Shown piece after piece: positions 1-8,352 of a stretch of 18,629 bases of DNA (position 1 is the stretch's first letter; each line of letters starts with the position of its first letter). This DNA comes from Pavlovales sp. CCMP2436. Taxonomy: Eukaryota > Haptophyta > Pavlovophyceae > Pavlovales. A program made the position numbers and the translations under genes. The notes beneath the pieces are model-generated. The model did no database searches, was not told the origin of the DNA, and worked only from the letters and a program-made list of their open reading frames with translations. The stretch lies in assembly GCA_026770615.1 (NCBI GenBank), contig MU631814.1, forward strand, positions 16,527 through 35,155, read 5' to 3'.

Positions 1-330
1 AACCGGAGGTGGTGCCGTGGAGTTTGTTGCAGATTCGTGAATGGGGCACCGCCCCATTTACGAATCTGCAACTAACTCCGCGGGACCACTTCGGGAACCA
101 TGCCTTTCTTTTCGCTTCCGAACGCTGAGAATCGGAAATGTTAGTTACCCGAAGTATGTTGTCGACCCTAGAGGCACCTGGGAGGCACACGAGGTGGGCT
201 CCGACCGTCGAGGAGGGCTCCATTCGACATCAGCTATCGACACTTCGCGCGCAGGAGTGACCAATGTTTACTTCTTCGTCCTGGCCACCACTTTTCCCCC
301 TCCCCAGTGCGGAATCGTGCCAGTGATTCG
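1..330 (+). repeat. 330-bp dispersed repeat, copy 1
   Basis: This stretch aligns over its whole length with 11526-11853 in the same orientation. It runs from AACCGGAGGTGGT to ...ATTCG with only scattered substitutions and short indels. The copy opens with a long hairpin (7-91). The rest is unstructured to the eye and carries no convincing ORF; an open frame at 41-352 crosses the hairpin and the MITE and is not believable. The window starts exactly at the edge of the similarity, so the true left end may lie outside. The element type is not recognised: neither copy shows target duplications, a poly(A) tail or TIRs. Confidence 0.85.
7..91. other. Long hairpin in repeat copy 1
   Basis: An imperfect palindrome: 7-47 pairs with 51-91 around a 3-nt loop. 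By eye it has two mismatches (14/84 and 25/73) and three G-T pairs in about 41 pairs. The inner half (GATTCGTGAATGGGGC and its complement) is almost the same as in the second copy. The outer half differs strongly between copies but stays paired in each. It could act as an RNA structure in a transcript or as a DNA foldback at an element end; the sequence does not say which. Confidence 0.85.
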
Positions 331-484
331 CCGGCTCTTAGAAAAAGCGTAACGTACGGGGATTATCCGCGGTATTCGTGGGGCCCCGTGGGGCCCCGGG
401 CTATGTGACAAGTTAGTTATATGTTAGTCACATAGGCGCCTCCGGCGGGGCCCCCGGGGCCCTGCGGGGCTTTCTAAGAGCCGG
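331..484. mobile_element. 154-bp MITE-like element with 8-bp target duplication
   Basis: Perfect 14-bp terminal inverted repeats, CCGGCTCTTAGAAA (331-344) and its complement (471-484), are flanked by an exact 8-bp direct repeat GTGATTCG (323-330 and 485-492). Inside are further self-complementary GC-rich blocks and a CTATGTGAC/GTCACATAG pair, so the element can fold back on itself. There is no coding capacity. The paralogous repeat at 11526-11853 has the same flank without the insert, which serves as an empty-site comparison. An 8-bp duplication is typical of hAT-superfamily transposition, but these termini do not closely match a canonical hAT end, so the superfamily is left open. Confidence 0.85.
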
Positions 485-492
485 GTGATTCG

Positions 493-754
493 CATAACTA
501 ATACTTGCGATTAATAACTAGGCTGCGAGCGCGGCGCAGCTTCGAGGCACCGACGTCGACATGTAAACTGCTGTCGGCCGCTGCCTCGCGCGCACCGTGT
601 GCAATACCAGTACCATGTCCGCATGCGTGCTTCCGCGACGCCCAAATTGAGGAGAACACGTGGGGACAGCTCTGCGGCGTGGACGCAGCTCGGGCGCGCA
701 GCAAACGCGTCAAGCCCAAGCGAGCCGGCCATGCGTGCAGGAGGTCGAGCTCGC
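493..754. other. Gap with no recognised gene
   Basis: GC-rich sequence between the MITE target duplication and the stop codon of the minus-strand SAP gene. It would hold that gene's 3' untranslated region. Several overlapping open frames exist on both strands, but all look like by-products of high GC content. No repeat or RNA gene is seen. Confidence 0.5.
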
Positions 755-2166
755 TCAGCAGATCCCGCGCGACGCCATCGTCTTGGCGTTCCTCCGCGCC
801 TTGGAGTCGCACGCAAACTTATCGACCTTCTGCTTGCGCCGCACCTCAACGCTCGCCGCCGCCTTGACGCCCACGCGTGGCGGCACCGCCTTAGAGCTGC
901 TTGGCTGCGCTGCCTTCGCGTCCGGCTGGTCGAGCACGTTGGCCGAGGTGGGCCCGAGCGGTTTGCGCTCCGGCCCGATACCCGTCGCGGCAGCAAACTG
1001 CTGGTGGTGCGCAAAGATGCGGCGGCGGTTCTCTTCGCGCAGTCGCGCCTTCTCGAGCGCCTTGGCCTCCTCCTCACGCCTCTTCTTCTCGGCGACGCGC
1101 AGCGCCACCGGCCGCGCCTGCACCAGGTGCAGCGACTTCTGCTTCTTTGTGTCCACGCCTACTGAGAAGTTGAACTCCATCGGCTCCGTCAGCTTCCTCT
1201 CGGACTTGAGCGCGACGAAGGGTGAGCGCTCGAGCACCGACACGGCAGGCTTCTTCTTCTCCTTGGGCGTGCTCGCCGTAGCCGGCTTGGGCGTCTCGGC
1301 CGGAGGTGCGGCGCGCGCGCCATCCAAGTGCATGCCGGGGCAGCGGTGGGCGACCTTGGGCTGGGTCGGGCGGGTGAGAAAGATCTTCTTATCGCCCTTA
1401 GTCTTGCCCGCGTCCGCCCGCGTGGTGCGGTGTGCGCGGGAGGCAACCTTGCGCGCAGCCACCTTCTGGCGGATCAGCTCGACTGTTGCAAGCGCGGGCG
1501 AGCGGGTGGGGCAGGCGTGTGAGCTTGGCGCGAGCGAGAGCGGTAGGCGTGTGGGCGACAAGCGCGACAGCGCGCGGCACGCACCGCGACGCGGGTCCAC
1601 GAACGCGACCTCCTCGTCCCCGTCCTCCTCCTCCTCCTCGTTCGCCGCCGTGGCGGAATTGGCGAAGAGCAGCCTGCCTGCGTCCGGGAACGCGGCGCTA
1701 GAGCGGCGCTGGTAGCCGGGCGACTGCAGCAGCGACTTAGTCCTGATCAAGATCGGCTCCTCCTCCGCAACCGCAGCCTCGTGCGCAACGATTGCGAACG
1801 TCGGCACCGCGAACGATGGGATTACCTGCGCGGCGCGCGCGGGGCTGGGCCCGCGCAGCGCCGGTGAGCGCTGCGACTTGATGCCCGAGCCGGGGCGCGC
1901 CACGCCCGGCGACAGGCGGGTCGCCGTCTTCGGGCCGCCGAGAACGTCTTTGAGCTGCGAGATGAGCTCGTCACTCTTGCCGTTCGCCTTGAGCCCGTGC
2001 TCCTTCGCCAGCGCCTGCAGGGGTGGGTGGGGGGGTGTGGTGGATGGGAGGGGTGCAGCAGTACACACAGACAACATCACTCAAAACGAGGTACCTACGG
2101 ACATATCACTCACGTAGAATGAGTCCATACCTGCAGCTCCTTCCGCGAAATCGTGTCCAGCGACAT
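755..2166 (-). CDS. NuSAP-like SAP-domain spindle/chromatin protein (two exons)
   Basis: Exon 1 is 2131-2166 (12 codons, MSLDTISRKELQ) and exon 2 is 755-2014, giving 431 aa. The start was chosen because splicing the 116-bp GT-AG intron completes a SAP motif (residues about 7-41: LSRKEL-like helix, then LAKEHGLKANGKSDELISQL). Without exon 1 the motif lacks its first helix. Next come an acidic run (about 137-147), a basic middle, the segment LTEPMEFNF (about 287-295) that resembles the short TPX2/NuSAP microtubule-binding motif, and a charged helix likely to form a coiled coil (about 320-343). SAP domains bind AT-rich or scaffold DNA. A SAP N-terminus with a basic, TPX2-like C-terminus is the layout of nucleolar and spindle-associated protein, whose human form has similar length. 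Role in spindle assembly and chromatin contact is inferred. It is transcribed divergently from the RhoGAP gene. Confidence 0.7.
2015..2130 (-). other. Intron 1 of the SAP-domain gene
   Basis: A 116-bp phase-0 intron with donor GTATGG directly after ...CTGCAG and acceptor ...CTGCAG just before GCGCTG. Removing it joins the two halves of the SAP motif. The heptamer CTGCAGG spans both splice boundaries, so the intron is bounded by a 7-bp direct repeat. The region contains a G-rich run on the plus strand (2020-2060), which is a pyrimidine tract on the sense strand. Confidence 0.75.
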
Positions 2167-2601
2167 CGTGAGCTGCGGGCAGTAAGTAGTTTGAGTTGAG
2201 TCGTCGCGCCAAGCCGTTTCAAAATTTTAATTGTGAGCGCAAATACAACTACTGTATGTACGACAAGCGGCTAATGGAGTGAGGACGTGTGCAAGAACCA
2301 CGCGCGAACGTACGCGCGTTGGGCCCGTACGTCACGCACTGGAGCCCTTCCGTCGGTGCTCGTGTTCAGTCGCGGGGCGTTGAAATAAAATATGATTTAA
2401 ACAAATTGCCGATGCGACGAGCAATGATCCGCGACGACGTGGAGGGGTGAAATGAGCGCATGAGACGACCGATGCGCTGAGCCTCCCAAACCATGCCCGT
2501 ACGCCTTCGGGCTGCACGTCAAAAATCTTTTAAAAAGCCAAAATAATCACGAGCGAGGGATCATTCAAACGCTTCGAGCTCGCGCAGAGTGGCCTCTCTG
2601 C
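2167..2601. promoter_or_regulatory. Shared intergenic region between two divergent genes
   Basis: The 435 bp between the start codons of the minus-strand SAP gene and the plus-strand RhoGAP gene must hold both promoters. It is less GC-rich than the genes, with A/T-rich patches near 2220-2250, 2383-2406 and 2520-2550. A TACGTCAC string near 2327-2334 contains an ACGTCA core of the kind bound by bZIP factors in eukaryotes. That match is short and could be chance. No clear TATA box is placed for either gene. Confidence 0.4.
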
Positions 2602-5178
2602 ATGGAACGCGCCGTGCTCTCACCGCTCGGCGGCTCGAAGGGCCGTTTCAACACCGTGCTCAAGGCTGCCGAGCCGCTCACACCGTTCGACCTGCGCAAG
2701 GCTGCCGCGGAGGCGGAGACGCCGCCGCCGCCTGACCTGAACAAGGCCGCCGCGGAGGCAGAGACGCCACAGCTGCCCGCTGACGAACCAGAGCCGGCAA
2801 TCCCGCTCGTTGTGGCGCTCTGCTGGGCAGAGCTCGTCAAGAGGCGCGCCGACTGCGAGCACGAGGGCCTCTTCCGCAAGGAGCCACAGCTGAGCGAGTT
2901 CGAGGCGACCTGTATGCAACTGGACATCGCCGGCGAGCACGTGGCTTCGATCCGCAGCGTGATTCGCGAGGCGGCCACCGACACCATCGCTACCATAATT
3001 AAGCGACGCGCCGTTGCCGACCACGGCTCTCGTGCCATCACGCACCCACTGCTCTCGCCCGTCGAGACGTCGGCGCTCGAGGCGGCAGAGGACGAGCACG
3101 CCGCGTACGCCGTGCTCACCGCGCTCGGTGGTGCGCGTGGCGAGCTCGTGAATTTCCTCGTTGCGGCAGGCGCCCGCGTGGCCGCGCACGAGCGCGCCAC
3201 GCGCATGGGCCCTCGTGCCATTGCCACGGTTCTCGCGCCTGTCATCTTCCAGCTGCCTACCTCGGGCGAGCCGATGGAGCTGCTCACGGCAGCGCGGCGC
3301 TCAGTGCAGCTCACAGCCAAGCTCGTCGAGGGGTCGCTCCTCTGTGCGTCCGTCAACGCCGACGCGGCGCTCGCCTACGGCGCGCTCTACATCGACGCGG
3401 ACGCGCCCGCGACCGGCCTGGTGCGCACTGGATCCGAGAACACAAACTCGTCGTTCATCGGCGCGTGCATCGACGCGATTCGCGAAGTTATCTCGCCGTC
3501 GCACCTTGACGTGCGCGGCTTCACCTCGGCTGCGGAGGAGGCGCTCTCTTCGATCCTCCTCGTGGCGCCGATGGCAAACTATGGCAAGCACGAGCACGCG
3601 CCGCTCATCGCCGACACCTTCGACTCGTTCGACTCGGCCTTCAAGGCGGCGGCCTCGCGCACGCCCAACTCGTCCTCCACAATGGGCTCGTCGCGCTCGT
3701 CCGGCCTGCGCTCCGTCGGCGAGGAGGACATGCGCGACTCGCAGGGCGGCACCGAGGGCCTGCTTCCAGGCGGCGGCACCGAGCACTTTCTCGCCGCGCT
3801 TGCCGCCGCCATGCCGCCCACCTACGGCGGCAGCGGCAAGCGCGCCGCAATGGTGGAGGCGCCGTGCCTGAGCCACGATGACGTGCGGCTGTACGAACGT
3901 TTCATGCAGCATGCCTCGCCCGAGAAGCCTACTGCGGAGGGCGACGACCTCTTCGACGACGCATGCGCGATGACCCCGTTCACGGCGAGCCTGCTGCAGC
4001 CCGGTCTTGGCGGCGCGGAGCAGTCCGCCGACGACGTGTTCGGTGCCTTCGCAGGCGATGGCGATGGCGACGCGCTCTTCGGCGAGCGGCTGACGATGGG
4101 CTCGATGGGTTCGTCCGAGCACGAGTCGCTCGGCGCGCACGACGGACGCATGGCAATGGCACTGCCGCTCGACTGCATTGACGAGAACCGGCCGCCTCCC
4201 CCGCCGCCTCGCCGCTCGCTCTCCTCGCTGTCCTTCTCCTCCTCGCCCACCGCGCCGACGCCGCGCGCCAACGAAGACAACTTCTCCGAGGCCCCCTCCT
4301 CGCCAGCCGCCTCACCCGCCCTCTCGCCTGCGCGAGGCGCGCAGTTCTCGCCGCCCGCCGTCGCGCTGCCCGGAGTGCGCTTTGGCGCCGAGCTGCTCCA
4401 CGCGCAAGAGGCGGGCACGCCGAGCGACTCGAGCTCGTCGCAGAGCTCAACGGCTGCCGACGCGATCTCGGAGCTCGGCTCACCCGCGCCGCTCGCCGCT
4501 CTCCTCGCCTCGCCTCCTGTGCGGCGCGTGCTTGCAGCAGCGGTCGAGGCCGCAGCGCAGCCGCGCGCCGCCGACGCGGCACAGCCGCGCGAGCCGCGCG
4601 CGCGCCGCGGGCTGAGCACCCGCGCCGTGCTCGCCGCGGCCGCCGTCGGCGCAACTGCACTCGCGTTCGGTTGGAGCTCCGGCGCGCAACAGCTCGAGAC
4701 GGCGCACCTCGGCGCGATGCAGCCGCAGCCTGTGCAGCACGCCGGCCCTGTCGCGCACCTGCCGCCGCCGCCCAGCCCGCCCTCGGCCATGCCCTCATTT
4801 GTGCAGCTGTTCGAGGCCGTCGCAGAGCTCGCTGAGCTCGCCGAGAGCGAGCAGGTGCAGAAGGAACCGTTGACGCCACTGCGCGTCGCTGTTAAGCCGC
4901 AGGCCACGCCGCAGCCCATGCCGGAGGCCGAGCTCAAGCCCAAGCCGCAGGCCACGCCGCAGGCCACGCCGCAGGCCAAGCCGCAGCCGCAGGCCGAGCC
5001 GGAGATGCCGCAGCGCACAATCGAGCGCGAGCGGCTCGCACGCATGCCCAAGGGTTCGCTGGTGTCCCTCTTCCTCTTCGGCGGCATGCCCGAATCGCGC
5101 AACCCACTCTCCCCCATGGCGCAGCGCCGCGCAGACGCGTGGCTCAAGCGCCTCCTCCACAGCCCGCGCACCTGGTAG
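2602..5178 (+). CDS. RhoGAP-domain protein with C-terminal membrane segment
   Basis: Single exon, 858 aa, strongly GC3-biased. Residues about 66-240 read as a RhoGAP domain: IPLVVALCWAEL, then EGLFRK (88-93, with Arg92 in the place of the arginine finger), a TIIKRR block (131-136), and MGPRAIATVLAPVIF (202-216) matching the conserved helix that usually reads NxLAxVFxPxL. RhoGAPs stimulate GTP hydrolysis by Rho-family GTPases. An imperfect tandem (KAAAEAET twice) lies near residues 33-55. After the domain the chain is Ser/Pro/Ala/Gly-rich and probably disordered. A hydrophobic stretch at about 674-692 (AVLAAAAVGATALAFGW), preceded by basic residues, looks like one membrane span, followed by a proline-rich tail with PQAT/PQAK repeats (about 770-800). 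No signal peptide. The start is the first ATG in frame, and no splice sites are needed. Membrane topology is inferred. Confidence 0.75.
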   Translation: MERAVLSPLGGSKGRFNTVLKAAEPLTPFDLRKAAAEAETPPPPDLNKAAAEAETPQLPADEPEPAIPLVVALCWAELVKRRADCEHEGLFRKEPQLSEFEATCMQLDIAGEHVASIRSVIREAATDTIATIIKRRAVADHGSRAITHPLLSPVETSALEAAEDEHAAYAVLTALGGARGELVNFLVAAGARVAAHERATRMGPRAIATVLAPVIFQLPTSGEPMELLTAARRSVQLTAKLVEGSLLCASVNADAALAYGALYIDADAPATGLVRTGSENTNSSFIGACIDAIREVISPSHLDVRGFTSAAEEALSSILLVAPMANYGKHEHAPLIADTFDSFDSAFKAAASRTPNSSSTMGSSRSSGLRSVGEEDMRDSQGGTEGLLPGGGTEHFLAALAAAMPPTYGGSGKRAAMVEAPCLSHDDVRLYERFMQHASPEKPTAEGDDLFDDACAMTPFTASLLQPGLGGAEQSADDVFGAFAGDGDGDALFGERLTMGSMGSSEHESLGAHDGRMAMALPLDCIDENRPPPPPPRRSLSSLSFSSSPTAPTPRANEDNFSEAPSSPAASPALSPARGAQFSPPAVALPGVRFGAELLHAQEAGTPSDSSSSQSSTAADAISELGSPAPLAALLASPPVRRVLAAAVEAAAQPRAADAAQPREPRARRGLSTRAVLAAAAVGATALAFGWSSGAQQLETAHLGAMQPQPVQHAGPVAHLPPPPSPPSAMPSFVQLFEAVAELAELAESEQVQKEPLTPLRVAVKPQATPQPMPEAELKPKPQATPQATPQAKPQPQAEPEMPQRTIERERLARMPKGSLVSLFLFGGMPESRNPLSPMAQRRADAWLKRLLHSPRTW

Positions 5179-5756
5179 GACCGACGCACGCTCCACACAA
5201 GCCAGTGCAGCACCAACAGGCGAGAACTAGCGCCAACCCTCGCCCTCTCGCAGCTGGAGCGCGCACTGGCGCGTCACGCCCCGGCCCGGGTCAGACGGTG
5301 GTGACGCGCACGTCACACATGCCGCCTGGTGCCGCGGCGGCCCACGGTCAACAGTGCCGCTAGGAGCCTCTGACATCCGGTCTCGCGAGCTCGCGCTTGC
5401 CGCGTACCGACTGCCGTGACAGTCATAATAGTTAGACAAATAAGAATAATTAGTTTGGTAGACGGTTGGCAGTTTGAAATAATTTGATAGCTATCTATCG
5501 ACTATCTCGCTAATGAACTATATTAATTTATCCTTTCAACATTATAACTCAATCACTATAGCTACGTATTAATTATATTTATTGGTAATTCACTCATGTA
5601 CGTACTAGTATAATTGTATAAATAATGTTTATATTTATGATAGAGATTCAAGCTGGCATGGTTATATACATTTCAGATATATTAAGATAATACACACTAA
5701 TAAAATATAATATCGATATTTAATTTATTATATAACTCTCTAATTATCGTATATAT
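5179..5756. other. 3' flank, then a very AT-rich gap
   Basis: Positions 5179-5440 are GC-rich downstream sequence of the RhoGAP gene without a credible ORF. From about 5440 to 5756 the composition flips to strongly A+T (runs such as TAATTATATTTATT), with no coding potential. A 19-bp motif shared with three other places lies at 5639-5657. The switch ends abruptly at the fold-back repeat at 5757. An inserted element, a matrix-type spacer or an untranscribed spacer are all possible. Confidence 0.6.
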
Positions 5757-6340
5757 TTGAGGGGACCGGAAGAAGGCTCAAGGGGCTGTTGCGCGCCTCA
5801 TAGGCAAGCATTGTGCCCTTCTCCTCCGAGACCGAAGACCCGCCTGATCGCCCCCCCTCCCAGGCGAACGAGGGCGCGACGGCCGCACCTGCGCGCCTCA
5901 AAGGCGGCATCGCTAGGGGAGCACGCCCTGCAAGCACCAAGCCCGCTCATAAACTAGCAGCCCCACCTCCGGGCGCGGCGCGGCTGGGATCCGAGTCCCC
6001 GCGGCGTAGACGGCTGGGTTCTCGAAAGTTTTAAAAATTATCATTTTGTGTACTCCCCCGGGCCATAAGTCTGGTCGCACGGTTTGCCCGCTACGTATTG
6101 GGGCCTTCCCGGCGTCCCCGCCGGCTGAAAAGTTGGGGCTCGGTCGCCAACCCCGGGGGGCGGATTTGGGTAGCTTAATATTGCCTACTAAGAATAAGAA
6201 ATAAGCGAAAAATTAATAAATAAAATAATTAAATACATAAATTTTATTTACTTTTTTACCTTTGAACACCCAGCCGTATACGCCGCGGGGACCTGGATCC
6301 CAGCCGCGTCGAGCCTCGGAGGTAGTACGGCTGGTATATA
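5757..6340 (+). repeat. Fold-back repeat family, copy A (X - Y - inverted X end)
   Basis: Three blocks: X (5757-6040), also found at 6640-6890 and, reversed, at about 10612-10900; Y (6051-6207), also found reversed at 6925-7082; and 6262-6325, which is the reverse complement of the end of X (about 5960-6025). Copy A is therefore a Y core flanked by about 65-bp inverted arms, separated by a short A/T-rich run. Shared landmarks include CCGCGGCGTA, CGGCTGGGATCC and the hairpin CCGGCGTCCCCGCCGG inside Y. No ORF in it looks real. It is probably a non-autonomous fold-back element; its superfamily is unknown. Confidence 0.8.
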
Positions 6341-6587
6341 ATTTATTCCGCTCGAGTCCTCTCATCGTCGTCGGTTCATAACGACGTCACTTTCGCAAGT
6401 GAATCCGCCGTTCCAGCAGGTCTTCAGCTGCGCCTGAGCTTCGTGACCACCACTGAACAAATTACATCGTGGAGTTGCCGGACACGCCGATGTCCTTGCC
6501 ACATTGTCGCCGCCGCCGCCGCCTTCCATGTGCCGCTGTCGTCGTCGTCCCAGCCGCCCACGTTCGACTTTCAGTGTAGGAGGGGCT
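6341..6587. other. Spacer inside the repeat cluster
   Basis: Unique sequence between copies A and B. It includes a short GCC/CGC trinucleotide run (about 6507-6525). Nothing coding or structured is recognised. Confidence 0.4.
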
Positions 6588-7082
6588 GGTGCTTGCCGGG
6601 GGTGCTCCCCGAGCGCGCCATGTCGCCTTCTACCGGTCCCCAGACATTCAGGGGGGCCGGGGAGTCGTCGCACGCCTCATAGGTGAGCAGTGTGCCCTAC
6701 TCCTCTGAAGACCCGCCTGATCGCACCCTGTCACAGGCAAACGAGGGCGCGACGGCCGCACCTGCGCGCCTCATAGGCAACATGGCACGATCGGAAAGCA
6801 CCCCCGGCAAGCACCAGGCCTCCCTACACACCAGCCGCACCACCTCCGAGGCGCGGCGTAGACAGCCGGGTGCTCAAAAGTTTAAAATCACCATTTTTGT
6901 ATATATTTAATTAATTAATTAAAGCGCTTATTTCTTATTCGTAGTGGGCAATATTAAGCTACCCAAATGCGCCCCCCCCGGGGTTGGCGACCGGGCCCCA
7001 ACTTTTCAGCCGGCGGGGACGCCGGGAAGGCCACCATACGTAGCGGGCAAACCGTGCGACCAGACTTATGGCCCAGGGAGTA
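6588..7082. repeat. Fold-back repeat family, copy B with Y inverted
   Basis: Positions 6588-6627 are the reverse complement of 6776-6815 over 40 bp with few differences. The X block (about 6640-6890) lies in the same orientation as in copy A. The Y block (6925-7082) is the reverse complement of 6051-6207, with under about ten differences in 157 bp by eye. So X keeps its direction while Y is flipped relative to copy A. A TTAATTAATTAATTAA run (about 6908-6922) marks the X/Y junction. Confidence 0.8.
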
Positions 7083-7249
7083 TGTATTTAATTATGTATT
7101 TACGCGAGCACTCAATTTTTATTCTGAGTGAGCGCTTGTCAGCTAGCCAAAAGTGCCCTATGCCCAGGCAACTGAGCCTTAACGTTTCAGCCGGCGGAGA
7201 CGCCGGGAAGGCCTCCAAACGTAGTGTATACCAAATGAGACCAACGTTA
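7083..7249 (-). repeat. Diverged Y-type repeat (Y2)
   Basis: Reverse complement of 10422-10597 over about 170 bp, at roughly 80 percent identity by eye. It keeps the TTCCCGGCGTCTCCGCCGGC hairpin and the GGCTAGCT segment. These landmarks also occur in the Y block, so Y and Y2 are subfamilies. It abuts the inverted Y of copy B with no spacer. Confidence 0.75.
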
Positions 7250-7890
7250 TGGCGCGGGGAGTACCTCACACGCACTACAGGAAATGACTCACACTCCTCG
7301 TGCTCGGCGAATGTTATGTTACGTTAGGATGTCCTGTCAAAACACCAGCATCGAAGGCGTTGGGGGTGGGGGCTTTGTGATGGTATCTGTTCAATTGGGA
7401 GGAGGCGCTCAGCCCCTTCATAATTCTACAGCACACCTGCACAGTGGCGCTGGTACAGCCCGCGCACCGCGCTCCGGCGCACTCTTCGAGCCGATCCCGT
7501 CACAGCGCACGTGCAAGGATGCCTGGATGTCACGCATTCACTGTCGATGCAGTCGCCCTGCGTGATGATATGCCCAGGGCGAGCGCCCGTCAACGGACCG
7601 CCCTTGTTGAGTAACGTTCTACGACTAAGGTGTCGGTAGCTTTGTCATTATTTTGTCATACTCATTGTGCATGACACACTGTCACTGACACATACAAACA
7701 GAAACACACTTCACGATACGACCGAGCCAGCTAGGTGTATGTTTCTAGTTTGTATCTAGTGCACGTTCTCGCGGCGCGCGCGACACGGTCACGGTCGTGA
7801 GACGTCAACCAGGTCGATAATAATTCAGGCCCAGCGCTCCAGCAGCGGGAGCCGCTGGAGGGCGCCGACCAAAGTGGAGTGGGCGGGGTG
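7250..7890. other. Gap with no recognised gene
   Basis: Mixed-composition sequence. An open frame at 7284-7565 (plus) has no protein-like features. A short GC hairpin lies at about 7833-7866 (GCTCCAGCAGCGG paired with CCGCTGGAGGGC). Otherwise nothing is seen. Confidence 0.45.
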
Positions 7891-8352
7891 TCACCGGAAG
7901 TTGAGGCTGGTCTTCGGATAAGCCCCGGCCGTCGTTCTAGCTATCAACCTAACCGTCGGCTTCCAGCCGGAAGGCATGGACGACGACTCGGACGCAAAGT
8001 CGAACGCGTAGTGTTTGAGCTGGCGAGCCAACGCTTTGATGTCCCGGTCCGCCGACCGGTCAGCGCGGTCCGAGTCTTCGGCGTTGGGTAACGGGGGAGT
8101 GTCCGTCTCTGCCCGTGCCGGCGTGTCCGCGTATTCGTCCTCCGAGTCGTCGTCCGAGATGTTGTGCGAGAGCGACCTTGCCCGTCCACGATAGTCGGCG
8201 CGGCTGTGCTCCGCGGCGGCCTTGGCCAGCGGCGAGAAGTGTGCGGTTGCGCGGCGAGGGGACAGCGGAAGCGAGCTCTGCTCGGGTTGCGCCCAGCCGC
8301 GATGCGACACCTTGCTCGGGTTTTCCACGGCGTCGCGCGAGTCGGAAGGCAT
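7891..8352 (-). CDS. Hypothetical 153-aa acidic protein
   Basis: Not recognised. The frame has a plausible ATG (8350-8352) and coding-like composition. It contains an Arg/Ser-rich part, then a strongly acidic run (DDDSEDEYAD near residues 67-76), a second Asp-rich part, and an amphipathic segment RDIKALARQLKHYAFDF (about 103-119). No signal peptide or membrane span. It could be a short host protein, a first exon (the sequence after the last sense codons contains GTGACA, a possible donor), or a gag-like remnant, since the neighbouring plus-strand DNA is retroelement-derived. The ATG was taken as start because upstream sequence is low in coding character. Confidence 0.4.
   Translation of the reverse strand: MPSDSRDAVENPSKVSHRGWAQPEQSSLPLSPRRATAHFSPLAKAAAEHSRADYRGRARSLSHNISDDDSEDEYADTPARAETDTPPLPNAEDSDRADRSADRDIKALARQLKHYAFDFASESSSMPSGWKPTVRLIARTTAGAYPKTSLNFR

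Noticed and set aside
41..352. 103-aa open frame at the window start
   Set aside because: It runs through the hairpin, the repeat and the MITE edge, with no protein-like pattern; copy 2 of the repeat does not keep the frame.
331..484. Transcription terminator hairpin
   Set aside because: The 8-bp flanking duplication and the empty site in the second repeat copy show that it is an insertion.
660..1715. 351-aa plus-strand frame opposite the SAP gene
   Set aside because: It is the antisense shadow of exon 2; the minus strand has the recognisable SAP motif, coiled coil and intron.
3822..5216. 464-aa minus-strand frame opposite the RhoGAP gene
   Set aside because: Its Ser/Cys/Ala-rich composition mirrors GC-rich antisense sequence; no domain, and the plus strand is clearly coding.
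6051..6207. Hammerhead ribozyme in the Y block
   Set aside because: The hairpin followed by CTGAAA lacks the CTGANGA and CGAAA core strings needed for a hammerhead.
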